The notes beneath the pieces were generated by a model. The model saw only the letters and a program-made list of their open reading frames with translations, was not told the origin of the DNA and searched no databases. 64,000 nt of DNA from Collimonas arenae (GTDB lineage Bacteria; Pseudomonadota; Gammaproteobacteria; Burkholderiales; Burkholderiaceae_D): the NCBI RefSeq assembly GCF_001584165.1, contig NZ_CP013233.1, positions 124,001 to 188,000 on the forward strand. Reading direction: 5' to 3'. Positions 42,850 to 53,511 of this stretch are shown piece after piece. The number at the start of each line of letters is the position of its first letter. The stretch's first letter is position 1. The translations under genes and the position numbers were made by a program.

Positions 42850-45008
42850 ATGTCTTTTCTTTACCAGTTATTTCTTCATCAACCCGCCCGTACCTTCGGC
42901 GCTCTTTCCCTGGCCCTGATGACCTCTACCACTACCCTAGCCGCATCCACTCCAACCCCGCCGGTCGCCGCCAAACAACCATGGCAGGAAACCCGCCATG
43001 GAGAGGTTGTTACTGACGACTATCATTGGCTGCGCGAGAAAACCAATCCGAAAGTGATCGCCTACCTGAAGGCAGAGAACGCCTATAGCCAGGCCATGAC
43101 CAAGAACCTGGCGCCGCTCTCCAAGACCTTGTACGGTGAAATGAAGGGGCGCATGAAGGAAACCGATTTGTCGGTGCCGACCCGGCGCGGCAATTTCTAT
43201 TACTACAGCCGCACCGAAGCCGGCCAGCAGTATCCGATCATTTGCCGGCGCCATGCCGCTGCGGATTTCAGCTATGACGCCAAGGCCAAGGAGGAAATCC
43301 TGCTGGATGAAAACCAGCTGGCGCACGGCAAGGAGTTTTTTGAGGTCGAGAGTTTTTCGGTCAGTCCAGATGACCGCTACCTGGCGTATTCCACCGACAC
43401 CACCGGCTATCGCCAATATCAATTGCACATCAAGGATTTGAGCAGCGGACAGTTGCTGGCCGATTCGGTCGAGCGCGTCACGTCGCTGGCATGGGCGGCG
43501 GATAGCCAGACGCTGTTCGTGGTGCAGGAAGATGCGACCACAAAGCGCTCCGATTTGCTGCTCCGTCTCAAGCTCGGCAGCCAGCCTGTCGAGGTGTATC
43601 GCGAAGCGGTGGAGCAGTTCAATATCGGTGTCGGCAACAGCAGCGACCGCCAGTTCATCGAACTCGACGCCCAAAGCACAGATACCACTGAAGTCAGCCT
43701 GCTGCCGGCCGACCAGCCGCAAGGCAGCTTCCGTTCGGTGTTGGGACGCACCACCGGCCACCGTTATGGCGTTGATCATCGCAACGGCGAACTGTTCATC
43801 CTGACCAACAAGGACGCCAAGAATTTCCGCCTGGTGCGGGCGCCGCTGGCGACGCCGGATGAAGCGCATTGGCAGGAAGTGATTCCGCATGACCCCAAAG
43901 TGTTGCTGGAACATTTCGAACTGTTCCGCGATTTCCTGGTGGTCAGCGAAAAGGCCGATGCCCAGGAGCGTTCGCGTATCTACAACTTCGCCGATCACAG
44001 CTGGAAGACCGTGCAGTTCGATGAGCCGGTGTACACCTCGCACGCCGGCGGCACGCCTGAATTCACGTCGACCAAATACCGCCTGATGTATCAGTCGCCG
44101 GTGACACCGCCGACAGTGTTCGATGTCGACATGGCGAGCGGCAAGCGCGAAGTGCTGAAGCAACAGGAAGTGCCTGGCTACGATCCATCACTGTATGAAG
44201 CCAAACGCTTGTGGGCAACGGCGCGTGACGGCGTCAAGGTACCTCTGTGGACCGTCGCCAAAAAGGGGATCAAACTGGATGGCTCGGCGCCTTGCTGCTG
44301 TACGCCTACGGCTCCTACGGCATTCCGGCCGAAGCCACGTTCTCCAACAGCAGAGTCAGTCTGCTTGATCGCGGCGTGGTGTTTGCCGAAGCACATATCC
44401 GCGGCGGCAACGACATGGGTGAACATTGGCATGACGATGGCATGCTGATGAACAAGAAGAATACCTTCAACGATTTCATCGATAGCGCCGAGTACCTGAT
44501 CCAGCAAGGCTGGACCAGCCCCAAACGTTTGATCATCGAAGGCGGCAGTGCCGGCGGCCTGCTGATGGGCGCGGTCACCAATATGCGTCCCGACCTGTTC
44601 CATGCGGTGCACGCGGCAGTGCCGTTTGTCGACGTCATGAACACCATGATGGACGCCAGCCTGCCGCTGACCACAGGCGAATACCTGGAGTGGGGCAATC
44701 CCAATGAAAAGGCGGCCTACGACTACATGCGCAGCTACTCGCCGTATGACAACATCGAGCGCAAGGCTTACCCGGCCATGCTGGTCACCACCGGCCTGAA
44801 CGACAGCCAGGTCATGTACTGGGAGCCGGCCAAGTATGTCGCAAAATTGCGCGCGATGAAGACTGATCACAACACCCTGCTGCTGAAAGTAAACATGGGC
44901 GCCGGCCACGGCGGCGCCTCGGGACGTTATGACGCCATCAAGGAGAGATCCTTCGAGATGGCGTGGATGTTGTCGCAATGGGGCATTACCCCATCCGGCA
45001 AGAAATAG
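42850..45008 (+). pseudogene. Secreted oligopeptidase B-like S9 peptidase, frameshifted in this sequence
   Basis: N-terminal leader (about 1-32, FGALSLALMTSTTTLAA) then the beta-propeller (about 60-420, SVSPDDRYLAYSTDTTGYRQYQL). The frame then breaks at 44283 after KGIKLDGSAP. The peptidase domain resumes in another frame: LLLYAYGSYGIP, RGGNDMGEHWHDDG, catalytic Ser in EGGSAGGLLMG, Asp in TGLNDSQVMYW, His in GAGHGGASG. One added base near 44280-44286 gives 719 residues, the usual length. Trypsin-like cleavage after Arg/Lys is typical for oligopeptidase B, though a periplasmic location is less common. AAGGA precedes the start. A related peptidase gene follows 58 bp downstream. Confidence 0.9.
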
Positions 45009-45066
45009 GCATTTTTTTACAAGAAGAAAGCTCTACTTTTATTAACTTACGCAGGATTGATTATTC

Positions 45067-47252
45067 ATGTCATTGCATAACCGCCGATTCAAACTTCCCT
45101 CGCTGTTGATCGCCGCTGCCTTAGTCACAGCTGCAGCCAGTTCCGCGCACGCCGTCACCGTCGCCCCGGTGCAGGATGTCAGCGATGTCTTGCATGGCGT
45201 CACGGTAAAAGACCCATACCGCTATTTCGAAAATGTCAAAGATCCCAAGGTCCAGGCCTGGCTGAAAGAGCAGGGCGACAGCGCGCGCAAGGAGCTTGAC
45301 CGCATTGCCCTGCGCGGCGAGCTTGAACAACGCATTGCCGAGATTTCGGCCGCTACCGGCGACGATATCCGCGGGATTACGCGCATGGCCGGCGATCACA
45401 TCTACTACCTGAAGCGCGGCCGTGGCGAGAAGCAATTCAAGCTGATGACGCGCGATGGCCTGCAAGGCGCGGAGCGGGTGCTGGTCGATCCTGAACTGGA
45501 AGCCAAGCGCACCGGTGTGCCGCATGCGATCAACTATTTCGTGCCGGCCTGGGACGGCAAGCATGTTGCCTACGGCGTGTCCGCCGGCGGTTCGGAAGAT
45601 GCATCGCTGTACATCCTCGATGTGCAAAGCGGCAAAACGGTCGGCCAGCCGATTCCGCGTGTGCACGAAGCCTTGATCGGCTGGCTGCCGGACAGCAAAT
45701 CGCTGACCTACAACCAGCTCAAGACGCTACAGCCGGGCGATGCCGATTCCGAGACCTACCTCGATAGCAAGGTCATGTGGCTGAAAGTCGGCGATGCGGA
45801 AGCGCAAGCCAAGCCGGTGTTTGGCCCGACCGTCACCACCGATCTGGGTCTGGCCCGTCTCGATGTCGGCGCCATCATCTTCAATCCGGGTAGCCGCTGG
45901 ATGATTGCGCGCACTACCGACACCACCCTGCCTGAAGGTAATCTGTTCGTCGCCGATATTGCCGATCTCAACAAGCCGACGGTAGCGTGGAAGAAAATCT
46001 CCAGCTTCGACGACAAGATCACTGACGTTGACCTCAAGGGCAATGATCTTTACCTGCTGACCCATGCCGGGGCGCCACGCAATCGTGTGTTGAAGCTGGA
46101 TCTGCGCCATCCCGAATTGAAACTGGCGCGCGAAGTCGCCGCCGCACCGGCCGATGCGGTGCTAGAGAAATTTGCGCTGACGCGCGACGCCTTGATCGCC
46201 GAAATACGCGAAGGCACGTCGATCGTGCTGCGTCGCTATGCGGCTGGCGACACCAAGGGACAAAGCATTCCGGCGCCGTTCAAGGGCGCCGCCAGCTTGC
46301 AGAACGATCCTGCCCATGCCTACAGTGATGTGCTGTACACCCTGAACGGCTGGACCGAGTTGCCGCGCACTCTGCTGTTGAAAGGTAAGGTCTCCAGCGA
46401 TCCCGGCCTGCGCGTCAATCCGCCATGCCTAGCCTGCCGGAAGTGGAAGTGGTCGACGTCAAGGTGCCGAGCTACGATGGCGCCATGATCCCGATGACGC
46501 TGCTGTACAAGAAAGGCCTGAAGCGCGACGGCAGCAATCCGACGTTGCTGGACGGTTATGCCGCCTATGGCTTTTCGCAAACCGCTTACTTTTCTCCCGC
46601 CAGCATGGCCTGGATCGAACGCGGCGGCGTGCTGGCTTACGCCAATGTGCGCGGCAGCGGCGTCTACGGCGATGACTGGTACCGCGCCGGCTTCAAGGCC
46701 ACCAAGCCGAATACCTGGAAAGATGGCGTCGCTTGCGCCAAGTACCTGATCGCTGAAGGCTACGCTACGCCGAAAACATTGGGCGTGATGGGCACCAGCG
46801 CCGGCGGCATCTTCGTCGGCCGCACCGTGACTACGGCGCCGGAATTGTTTGCGGCCGCCATTTTCAATGTCGGCATCATGGACACCGTGCGCGCCGAAGA
46901 CAGTGCCAATGGCATCACCAATATTTCCGAATTCGGCAGCGCCCGCAACCCGGCGGAATTCCCGGCCTTGTTGGAAATGAGCACTTACCACAATATCAAG
47001 GACAACACCGCCTATCCGGCTGTCATGCTGGTGCACGGCATGAACGATCCGCGCGTCGATGTCTGGCACAGCGCCAAGACCGCGGCCCGTCTGCAAGCGG
47101 CCACCAGCAGCGGCAAACCGATCCTGCTGCGGCTCGACATGCAGGCCGGCCACGGCATAGGCAGTACCGCTACCCAGCGTTATGCGCTGTCCGCGGATAT
47201 CTACAGCTTCCTGTTATGGCAGATGGGGAAAGCCAAACAGAACGGTAGCTGA
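45067..47252 (+). pseudogene. Secreted prolyl oligopeptidase (S9A), frameshifted in this sequence
   Basis: Signal peptide about 1-29 (LLIAAALVTAAASSAHA). N-terminal S9 domain starts with VLHGVTVKDPYRYFENVKDPKVQAWL, then the propeller. The frame is lost at about 46424 after LRVNPP. The catalytic domain continues in another frame: YAAYGFSQTAYFSP, ANVRGSGVYGDDW, Ser in MGTSAGGIFVG, Asp in HGMNDPRVDVW, His in QAGHGIGS. One added base in CCGCCATG gives 728 residues. It would cleave proline-containing peptides in the periplasm. It follows the oligopeptidase B-like gene in tandem, from which it is strongly diverged. Confidence 0.9.
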
Positions 47253-47277
47253 GCGCTGCCGTCGGGCATTCATCCGC

Positions 47278-47331
47278 AACGATGCGATCAAGGAAAGATC
47301 GTTTGAAATAGCGTGGATGCTGTAGTAATGG
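47278..47331 (+). pseudogene. Decayed C-terminal fragment of an S9 peptidase
   Basis: Translation gives NDAIKERSFEIAWML, two stop codons, then W. This matches the end of the oligopeptidase B-like gene (YDAIKERSFEMAWMLSQWG near 44930-44985). It is therefore a relic of a third peptidase copy or of a recombination event, placed right after the second peptidase gene. Confidence 0.75.
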
Positions 47332-47465
47332 TGTATGGCCCTCTAAGGAATGCCCTAAGTGCTTTCATCATGGCCAGCTCAATCGAACCAATCCAAATGG
47401 TGGGACGTCCAAGAAAATTGCCTGTTTATTAATCGATAGACTCGGTAATGACATCTTGGAGTCCC

Positions 47466-49739
47466 ATGAAAAAATATCATCGTCTTACTTGCCGCCTATA
47501 TTTCAGCATGGTTGTGGCCGGCGTCTTGCCTGCGGCGGCGCATGCCAACGCAGTTTTACAGAATCCATTCTGGCGTGTCGCACTCGATCCGGCGACGTTG
47601 GCGATCAGGGTTACGCCGGCAGACGGACCGGAAGTTGCCGTATCCAACGGAGTTGATGCACACAAGGTATCTTCCCTCCATGTTGCCGTCGACGAGGCGA
47701 GCTGGCGCTGGGATGAGCGTGCTGATAATGGCTACGCGATCGAGGCAAAACTCACTGAGCGCGATCTGGCCCTGACGATACGCGCGAAGGGAACAGGCCA
47801 GCTCGCACTTATCCGCCAGCCCGGGCAAGCCATCGGCCGTGGTTTGATCCTGCCGCTCACGGAAGGTCGCTACGTTGCGCGCGACAACAAGGTCTGGAAC
47901 GACTTCATACTGCAACACATGGAGCGGATCAACGCTACACAGGACCTCAGCTTGCCGTTGTGGGGATTGGATCACGGCAAGTTCACGCTGAACTGGCTGC
48001 TGACCAATCCATTCAATAACCAGCTCGATTTCAGTGCAGACAAGAACGGTGATGGTGTGGCGCTCAAGGTCAGCCATACCTTCACAACGCTGTCGGCCGA
48101 CACGCCGATGACATTGATTCTGCATCTGGGCGAGGCCGATCCGCTGGCCGGCGCCAAACGCTATCGCGCGTGGTTGAAAGAAACCGGTCGCTTTGAATCG
48201 CTGGCCGACAAGATCGCCAAAACACCGGATGCCGCCAAGCTGATCGGCGCATCGCACATCTATCTGTGGGGCAGCGGCCTGATCGCCGCCAAGGATATCC
48301 GCGACTGGCCGGTCTTCCTGACGGCGTTGCGCGGCAAGGATGGGCTGGCCCAAGATTTGCGCCGCACATTTGATCGGGAGAGCAAATCCGTCCTGGCGCA
48401 GGCAAGCGCCAAACCGGACAGGTATCAGCAAAAAGTCATCATCCGCGCTTTCAACGGCGCCATCAACGCCCTTGCGCGCGCGGCATGGCAGGTAGATGAA
48501 CCCGATGTCGGGCTGCTGGCAAATCGCTACGGCGAATTGCGTGCGCAGGTGGCGCGGACATTTTCCGCCGCGTTGAGTAAAGATCCTGCCGGCTGGGGCG
48601 ACGGCGTTTCCGTCAACACCATGTCGCAATTGCAGGCTGCCGGCTTGCCGCGTCTCTGGATCGGTCTCGGCGAAGGTTGGGAGGGCGGCCTGTGGCATCC
48701 CGAAGCGATCGCCGCCGGCGTCAAGGCGGGCTATATGGTGGCGCCATACGACTCCTATGAAACAGCCTTGCCGCGCGGCGATAATCCCGATTGGGCCACC
48801 GCCCATCTCGGCGAAAAGGCCTATCGCGATTGCGCCATCGTGCAGCAGGACGGTACGTTCAAATCCGGCTTCAACCAGTCCGGTCATTACACCAATCCAC
48901 TGTGCATGCGCCCGCTGTTAGAGGCAAGGGTACGTGCGTTGCAGGAAAAAACCGGCTTCAACAGCTGGTTCCTGGATGCCTACGCAACGGGCATGGTGTT
49001 CGACGATTATAGAAAAGCGGCGCCAATGAGCATGGCGCAAAACGCCATCGCCAATGTCGACAGTTCGCGCTGGATTTCGCAAGACCGGCAAATGCCGACG
49101 GGTTCGGAGGATGGCAATGCCACCACCTCGCAGGGAATTTTCTTTGCGCACGGCATGCAGACCCCGGTAATCGGCTGGGGCGACAAGGACATGCAGAAAG
49201 ATAAAACATCGCCGTATTATCTCGGCAAGTATTATCCGCCGGAAGAACCGGAAGTCATGTTCAAGGCCGTGCCATTGAAAGAGCTGTACCGCAAAGTCGA
49301 CTTCGATCCGGCGGCGCGTCTGCCGCTATACCAGGCGGTATTCCACGATTCGGTCATCACCACGCATCACTGGCTGTTCGATAGCTTGAAATTGAACAAT
49401 GTCCGCATGGAAAACGAACTGGCGCAATTGCTCTACAACGTGCCGCCGCTGTTTCACCTAAGTAGCGCGACATTCAAAGCCAGATTGCCGCTGATGCAGC
49501 GGCAGGATGCGTTCTTCCGGCCGCTACATCAACGCTTGGCGACCCAGGCGTTGACTGGATTTCGCTGGCTGTCGACAGACAAGATGCTGCAGGAAACCAG
49601 TTTTGCCGATGGCACCACGCTGGTGGTGAATTTCTCTGATAGCGAACGTCAGGCTGAAGGCCGACGCTTCAAGCCATACAGCATGACGGCGCGTTTCAAT
49701 GACGGTAGTACATCGATATATGCGGCTGATAAAAAATAG
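47466..49739 (+). CDS. Secreted glycoside hydrolase-like protein
   Basis: 757 residues from the ATG at 47466 with GGAG upstream. Signal peptide about 1-28 (SMVVAGVLPAAAHA). An N-terminal beta-rich part (about 30-240, ending RYRAWLKETGRF) is followed by a probable (beta/alpha)8 barrel: LPRLWIGLGEGWEGGLWHPEAIAAG, GYMVAPYDSYETA, then FNSWFLDAYATG, where the Asp resembles a barrel-end catalytic residue. A C-terminal beta region follows. The pattern recalls the endo-alpha-GalNAcase-like clan (GH101/GH129), but I cannot assign a family. It would act on extracellular or periplasmic glycans. Confidence 0.65.
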   Translation: MKKYHRLTCRLYFSMVVAGVLPAAAHANAVLQNPFWRVALDPATLAIRVTPADGPEVAVSNGVDAHKVSSLHVAVDEASWRWDERADNGYAIEAKLTERDLALTIRAKGTGQLALIRQPGQAIGRGLILPLTEGRYVARDNKVWNDFILQHMERINATQDLSLPLWGLDHGKFTLNWLLTNPFNNQLDFSADKNGDGVALKVSHTFTTLSADTPMTLILHLGEADPLAGAKRYRAWLKETGRFESLADKIAKTPDAAKLIGASHIYLWGSGLIAAKDIRDWPVFLTALRGKDGLAQDLRRTFDRESKSVLAQASAKPDRYQQKVIIRAFNGAINALARAAWQVDEPDVGLLANRYGELRAQVARTFSAALSKDPAGWGDGVSVNTMSQLQAAGLPRLWIGLGEGWEGGLWHPEAIAAGVKAGYMVAPYDSYETALPRGDNPDWATAHLGEKAYRDCAIVQQDGTFKSGFNQSGHYTNPLCMRPLLEARVRALQEKTGFNSWFLDAYATGMVFDDYRKAAPMSMAQNAIANVDSSRWISQDRQMPTGSEDGNATTSQGIFFAHGMQTPVIGWGDKDMQKDKTSPYYLGKYYPPEEPEVMFKAVPLKELYRKVDFDPAARLPLYQAVFHDSVITTHHWLFDSLKLNNVRMENELAQLLYNVPPLFHLSSATFKARLPLMQRQDAFFRPLHQRLATQALTGFRWLSTDKMLQETSFADGTTLVVNFSDSERQAEGRRFKPYSMTARFNDGSTSIYAADKK

Positions 49740-49792
49740 AGTGGTATTACCTGTAATGCCGGTTAGTGCAGATGATCGCTGTCTCTCGCCCT

Positions 49793-49871
49793 CGTCATTC
49801 CCGCGAACGCGGGAATCCATTTTCATGGTTTTGCTCAGTAATTTGGATCCCCGCGTTCGCGGGGATGACGG
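49793..49871. repeat. Dispersed palindromic repeat, copy 2
   Basis: CGTCATTCCCGCGAACGCGG, then GAATCCATTTTC, ending TGGATCCCCGCGTTCGCGGGGATGACGG. Same halves and order as the repeat at 681-767. It lies between the glycosidase-like gene and the convergent AraC gene, where it could act as a two-way transcription end. The rest of the 250-bp gap shows no gene. Confidence 0.85.
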
Positions 49872-49989
49872 AGCTGGTGTGGGAGCTTTCCTTGCAATTG
49901 CACTTAATTGAACGGTATTGCGACATGACACCTTGGTTCCCGGCCAATGCTGCGTACCAAATCTGGTACAGCATTGGCGCTTTTCATTC

Positions 49990-51072
49990 CTATTCCCTGA
50001 TTTCAGTCGGCGCCACGCCGGTCCAGCGCTTGAACGCGCGGCGGAAATTCCGCACGTCCTTGAACCCGGTCTCGGCGGCGACATCCGCCACGGAAAATTT
50101 CGAATGCGACAGCAGTTCCAGTGCACGCGATTTGCGCACCGATTCCAGCAAGCCTTGATATGAAAAACCAGCGTCGTTGAGGCGTCGCCGCAGCGTTCGT
50201 TCGCCGATGTTGAGGGTGGCGGCGATGCTTTGCAGCGACGGCAAATCCTTCAGGTTGTCGCGGATCGCGCGCTCGATGGTGGTGGAAAGGTCGACTTTCT
50301 CCTGCTCTACCGTGAGATTCTCTTCGATCAATTTAATGGCCGTCTTGGCTACCAGCGGATCGTAGGTCGGCAGCGGGTAATTCATCCAGTTGACGTCGGT
50401 AATCAGGCGGTTGCGCGAGCAGCCGAAGCGTACCGGACAGCGGAAAATCGTGTCATAGATGGCGGCATGCGGCGGCGGCTGGTACACCAGTTCAATTGCT
50501 GTCGGCGTGAATTGCGGGCCGACCAGGTGGCGCACGATATTGACCATGCTGGAGAATGCTTCCTCGATCAGGAACATCTCGATATCCGGATCATAGAACT
50601 GCGGATCGGCCAGGATCGCCACCTGCTGGCCGCGCAACTCCATGGCGATATGGATCAGCGAACCGGCGCCTTTCTGATAATGGATGCCCATTTCGCTGGC
50701 CTCGCCCAGCGTCGCGCAAGTCATCATGCCAAAGCCGACCAGTCCCCAGGAAACCAGCGTCTGGCGGCTGCCGACTGCCAGCCCGAGGCCGGTGTCGCCG
50801 ATCAGTTTCTGGCCGCGCCGGATCATCATGCTGCCCTGGCGATAGGAAATCTTGAAGTTGGGCTGGTTCAGGTCTTCCGCCGTGAAGCCGAGGCCGCGGC
50901 ACAGCGATGCGGTGTCGTAGCCGCGCTCATGCGCCACGACGGACAGGTAACGCGGCGTCAGCGGATTGATCGACGCCGTCGAATAGCGCGGATCGAGACG
51001 TTCCGGTTTGGCGGCGGTCGGTTTTGCAGCGGGCTTCGAGGCCGGCTTTGTGGTCGATTTCATGTGTTCCAT
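49990..51072 (-). CDS. AraC-family regulator with arabinose-binding-like N-domain
   Basis: 360 residues (a second ATG at residue 4 is also possible). A Lys/Pro/Ala-rich leader of about 30 residues is followed by the PF12625-type N-domain (about 38-225, SVVAHERGYDTASLCRGLGFTAEDL). The C-terminal AraC helix-turn-helix pair (about 265-358) reads LPSLQSIAATLNIGERTLRRRLNDAGFSYQGLL and then FSVADVAAETGFKDVRNFRRAFKRWTGVAP. Regulators of this class commonly activate neighbouring oxidative degradation genes. It is divergent from the FMO operon, with a symmetric operator candidate in between. Confidence 0.93.
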   Translation of the reverse strand: MEHMKSTTKPASKPAAKPTAAKPERLDPRYSTASINPLTPRYLSVVAHERGYDTASLCRGLGFTAEDLNQPNFKISYRQGSMMIRRGQKLIGDTGLGLAVGSRQTLVSWGLVGFGMMTCATLGEASEMGIHYQKGAGSLIHIAMELRGQQVAILADPQFYDPDIEMFLIEEAFSSMVNIVRHLVGPQFTPTAIELVYQPPPHAAIYDTIFRCPVRFGCSRNRLITDVNWMNYPLPTYDPLVAKTAIKLIEENLTVEQEKVDLSTTIERAIRDNLKDLPSLQSIAATLNIGERTLRRRLNDAGFSYQGLLESVRKSRALELLSHSKFSVADVAAETGFKDVRNFRRAFKRWTGVAPTEIRE

Positions 51073-51115
51073 TGTGTCGGCAAGATAATTTTCTGTCTAG
51101 TCCAGATACATACAG

Positions 51116-51133
51116 CGGACAATATTTTGTCCG
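51116..51133. promoter_or_regulatory. Palindrome between the AraC and FMO genes
   Basis: CGGACAATATTTTGTCCG: seven-base arms around TATT, with further GTCCG/CGGAC half-sites near 51150-51182. It is a candidate operator for divergent control. Confidence 0.5.
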
Positions 51134-51246
51134 TTAAAGACCCTCCCGCCGTCCGTTTAGGCCCTCACTTGGCGCCGCGGACTTCGATACATTGGGGGCA
51201 CGCAAAAAAATTCAAACAGGTCCGGCTTGTGTTCAGGAGATTGCCA

Positions 51247-52647
51247 ATGAGTGCTTCATCCGTTTTGAGCAGCAACGCAGCAGTTTGCATTATCGGCGGC
51301 GGCCCCGGCGGCTTGAGCGCCGCCCGCGCCCTCAAGCGCCAGGGCATCAGCTACGAGCAGTTCGAGCGTCACAGCGATGTCGGCGGCATCTGGGATATCA
51401 ATAATCCAGGCAGCCCGATGTACGAATCGGCGCATTTCATTTCGTCGCGCGATTTGTCCGGCTACGCCGATTTTCCGATGCCGAAAGATTATCCCGATTA
51501 CCCGACCAATCAGCAGATTGTCGACTACGTCAGGTCGTTTGCCCGGGCCTTTGGTTTGTATGACAACATCCGTTTCGGCGTGTCGGTAAAGGCGATTGAC
51601 AAGTTACCGGACGGCCGCTGGCAAGTCACGCTGGAGAACGGCGAACAGCGTCATTACCGGGCGGTCATCTGCGCCACCGGCTGCAACTGGGATCCCAGCC
51701 TGCCGGAAATCAAGGGCCATTTCAACGGCGAAATCCGCCACTCCGTGAGCTACAAGCGCGGCGAGGAATTCAAGGGCAAGCGCGTAATGGTGGTCGGCGC
51801 GGGTAACTCCGGTGCTGACATCTCCTGCGATGCGGCCACCTACGCCGATGCCGCCTTCATCAGCATGCGCCGCGGCTACTACTTTATTCCCAAACACTTG
51901 TTCGGCGTGCCAGCCGACGAGTTTGCCGAAAAGGGGCCGCAATTACCAATGTGGGTGGAGCGTCCAGTATTCAGCGTGATCCTGCGCATGATCACCGGCG
52001 ACCTGACCCGCTATGGCCTGCAGAAGCCGGATCACAAGTTGTTTGAAAGTCATCCGTTGATGAATACGCAATTGCTGCATCATCTGCAGCACGGCAATAT
52101 CGCGGTACGCCCGGACGTCGAGCGTTATGACGGCGACGAGGTGGTGTTCAAGGATGGCAGCCGCGAGAAACTGGACCTGGTGCTGTACGCCACCGGCTAC
52201 AAATGGAGTGCGCCGTATGCCGGCCGCTATTTTGAATGGCAGGGCGGACGACCGCAGATGTATTTGTCGGTGTTCAACCGGGTGCATCGCAACCTGTTTG
52301 GGATCGGCTACATCGAAACCAATTCCAGCGCCTTCAAATTGTTCGATGCGCAAGCGCACCTGATCGCCAGCTATCTGCGCGAGCAGTCCGCAGGAGTTGA
52401 GCGAGTGCGCACTTTCGACGAACTGATTGCGCATGACGATCCCGATCTGTCGGGTGGCATCAAGTTCATCAAGTCGCAGCGACATACGGTTTACCTGGAA
52501 GTGCATGCGCTCAAGCGCTACCTGAAGAAGCTGCACAAGCGCATCGGCTGGCCGGCTTTGCGCGATGGTGATTACCTGCCACTGCTCAAGCCGCAAGTGG
52601 CGGCAATCCCGTCGACCCGCAATGATCCGCTGAAGGAGGCGGCATGA
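51247..52647 (+). CDS. Flavin-containing monooxygenase (FMO/Baeyer-Villiger-like)
   Basis: 466 residues from the ATG at 51247 with AGGAGA upstream; the very long frame before it is antisense to the AraC gene. FAD motif IIGGGPGGLSAARAL at about 14-28, FMO fingerprint near FNGEIRHSVSYKRG, and NADPH motif VMVVGAGNSGADIS (about 181-194). ATGYKWSAPY is the conserved late ATGY segment. It inserts one oxygen atom into a carbonyl or heteroatom substrate using NADPH and O2. First gene of a long operon; the SDR gene overlaps its stop. Confidence 0.93.
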   Translation: MSASSVLSSNAAVCIIGGGPGGLSAARALKRQGISYEQFERHSDVGGIWDINNPGSPMYESAHFISSRDLSGYADFPMPKDYPDYPTNQQIVDYVRSFARAFGLYDNIRFGVSVKAIDKLPDGRWQVTLENGEQRHYRAVICATGCNWDPSLPEIKGHFNGEIRHSVSYKRGEEFKGKRVMVVGAGNSGADISCDAATYADAAFISMRRGYYFIPKHLFGVPADEFAEKGPQLPMWVERPVFSVILRMITGDLTRYGLQKPDHKLFESHPLMNTQLLHHLQHGNIAVRPDVERYDGDEVVFKDGSREKLDLVLYATGYKWSAPYAGRYFEWQGGRPQMYLSVFNRVHRNLFGIGYIETNSSAFKLFDAQAHLIASYLREQSAGVERVRTFDELIAHDDPDLSGGIKFIKSQRHTVYLEVHALKRYLKKLHKRIGWPALRDGDYLPLLKPQVAAIPSTRNDPLKEAA

Positions 52648-53492
52648 AGCTCGGCCCGGAATTCGCCGGCCGGGTCGCCTTGCTGACCGGCGCCGCCGGC
52701 GGCATCGGCCGCGAGATCGCCAAGCGCCTGGACGCTGCCGGTCTGCGGCTGGTGCTGTGCGACCTGAACCAGGATGGCCTGGCCGAACTTGCTGCAGGCC
52801 TGCAGCAGGCGCCGCTGCTGATCGCTGGCGACCTGTGCCAGCGGCCGTTGCTGGAACAGATCCACGCCACCGTCGAAAAGGAATTCGGTCATCTCGACAT
52901 CCTGCTCAACAATGCCGCAGTGGTACGCACCGATCGCTTTGACGAATACACACTCGATCATATCGAAGGTGACCTGCATATCAATCTGATCACACCGCTG
53001 TTGTTGGCGCGCATCATGGTGCCATTGCTCAAGCTGGCGCCCGATCCACGCATCATCAATACGATTTCGCTGGGCGGTGTCTTGCCGATGCCGGAGAGTC
53101 CGTTGTACAGTGCCAGCAAGTTTGGTTTGCGCGGCGCGACGCTGTCGATCGCGGTCGATTTTGCAAAGAAGGGAATCAAGGTCGGCGGCATCCTGCCGTC
53201 CTCGGTTGACACCGCGCAGTTGCGGCATGAAGCACTGACCGGCGGTAGCGCCTTGAACTTCATCGACCCGCCGCAAAGCCCGGCACATGTGGCTGACGAG
53301 ATGTTGCGCATGTTGCTGGAGCCACGCTTCGAGCGTTATCCGAAAGTGTCCGATGCAATGATGGTGCGGCTGGCCATGCTGTTCCCGAATCAGATCGGCA
53401 AAATCATCAACTGGTTTGAAAAGAAAGGCCAGGCCGGGCGCAAGCGCTATCTTGAGGAGCGCGGCCTGACCGGCCAAGTGGTGCGTTGGTAG
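52644..53492 (+). CDS. Short-chain dehydrogenase/reductase
   Basis: 282 residues. Classical SDR: cofactor motif TGAAGGIG (about 15-22), NNAAV (about 90), active-site S (TISLGG) and YSASK (about 157). The C-terminal extension (about 240-282) is basic and amphipathic (FEKKGQAGRKRYLEERGL), which suggests membrane association as in steroid or retinol dehydrogenases. Coupled to the FMO gene by an ATGA overlap, so the two enzymes probably act in sequence on one hydrophobic alcohol/ketone. Confidence 0.93.
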   Translation: MKLGPEFAGRVALLTGAAGGIGREIAKRLDAAGLRLVLCDLNQDGLAELAAGLQQAPLLIAGDLCQRPLLEQIHATVEKEFGHLDILLNNAAVVRTDRFDEYTLDHIEGDLHINLITPLLLARIMVPLLKLAPDPRIINTISLGGVLPMPESPLYSASKFGLRGATLSIAVDFAKKGIKVGGILPSSVDTAQLRHEALTGGSALNFIDPPQSPAHVADEMLRMLLEPRFERYPKVSDAMMVRLAMLFPNQIGKIINWFEKKGQAGRKRYLEERGLTGQVVRW

Positions 53493-53511
53493 TTGCGCCT
53501 GGCCGACAGAG

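Noticed and set aside
50230..51246. Long plus-strand open frame running into the FMO gene
   Set aside because: It is antisense to the AraC gene and G+C-driven; FMO similarity and ribosome site start at 51247.
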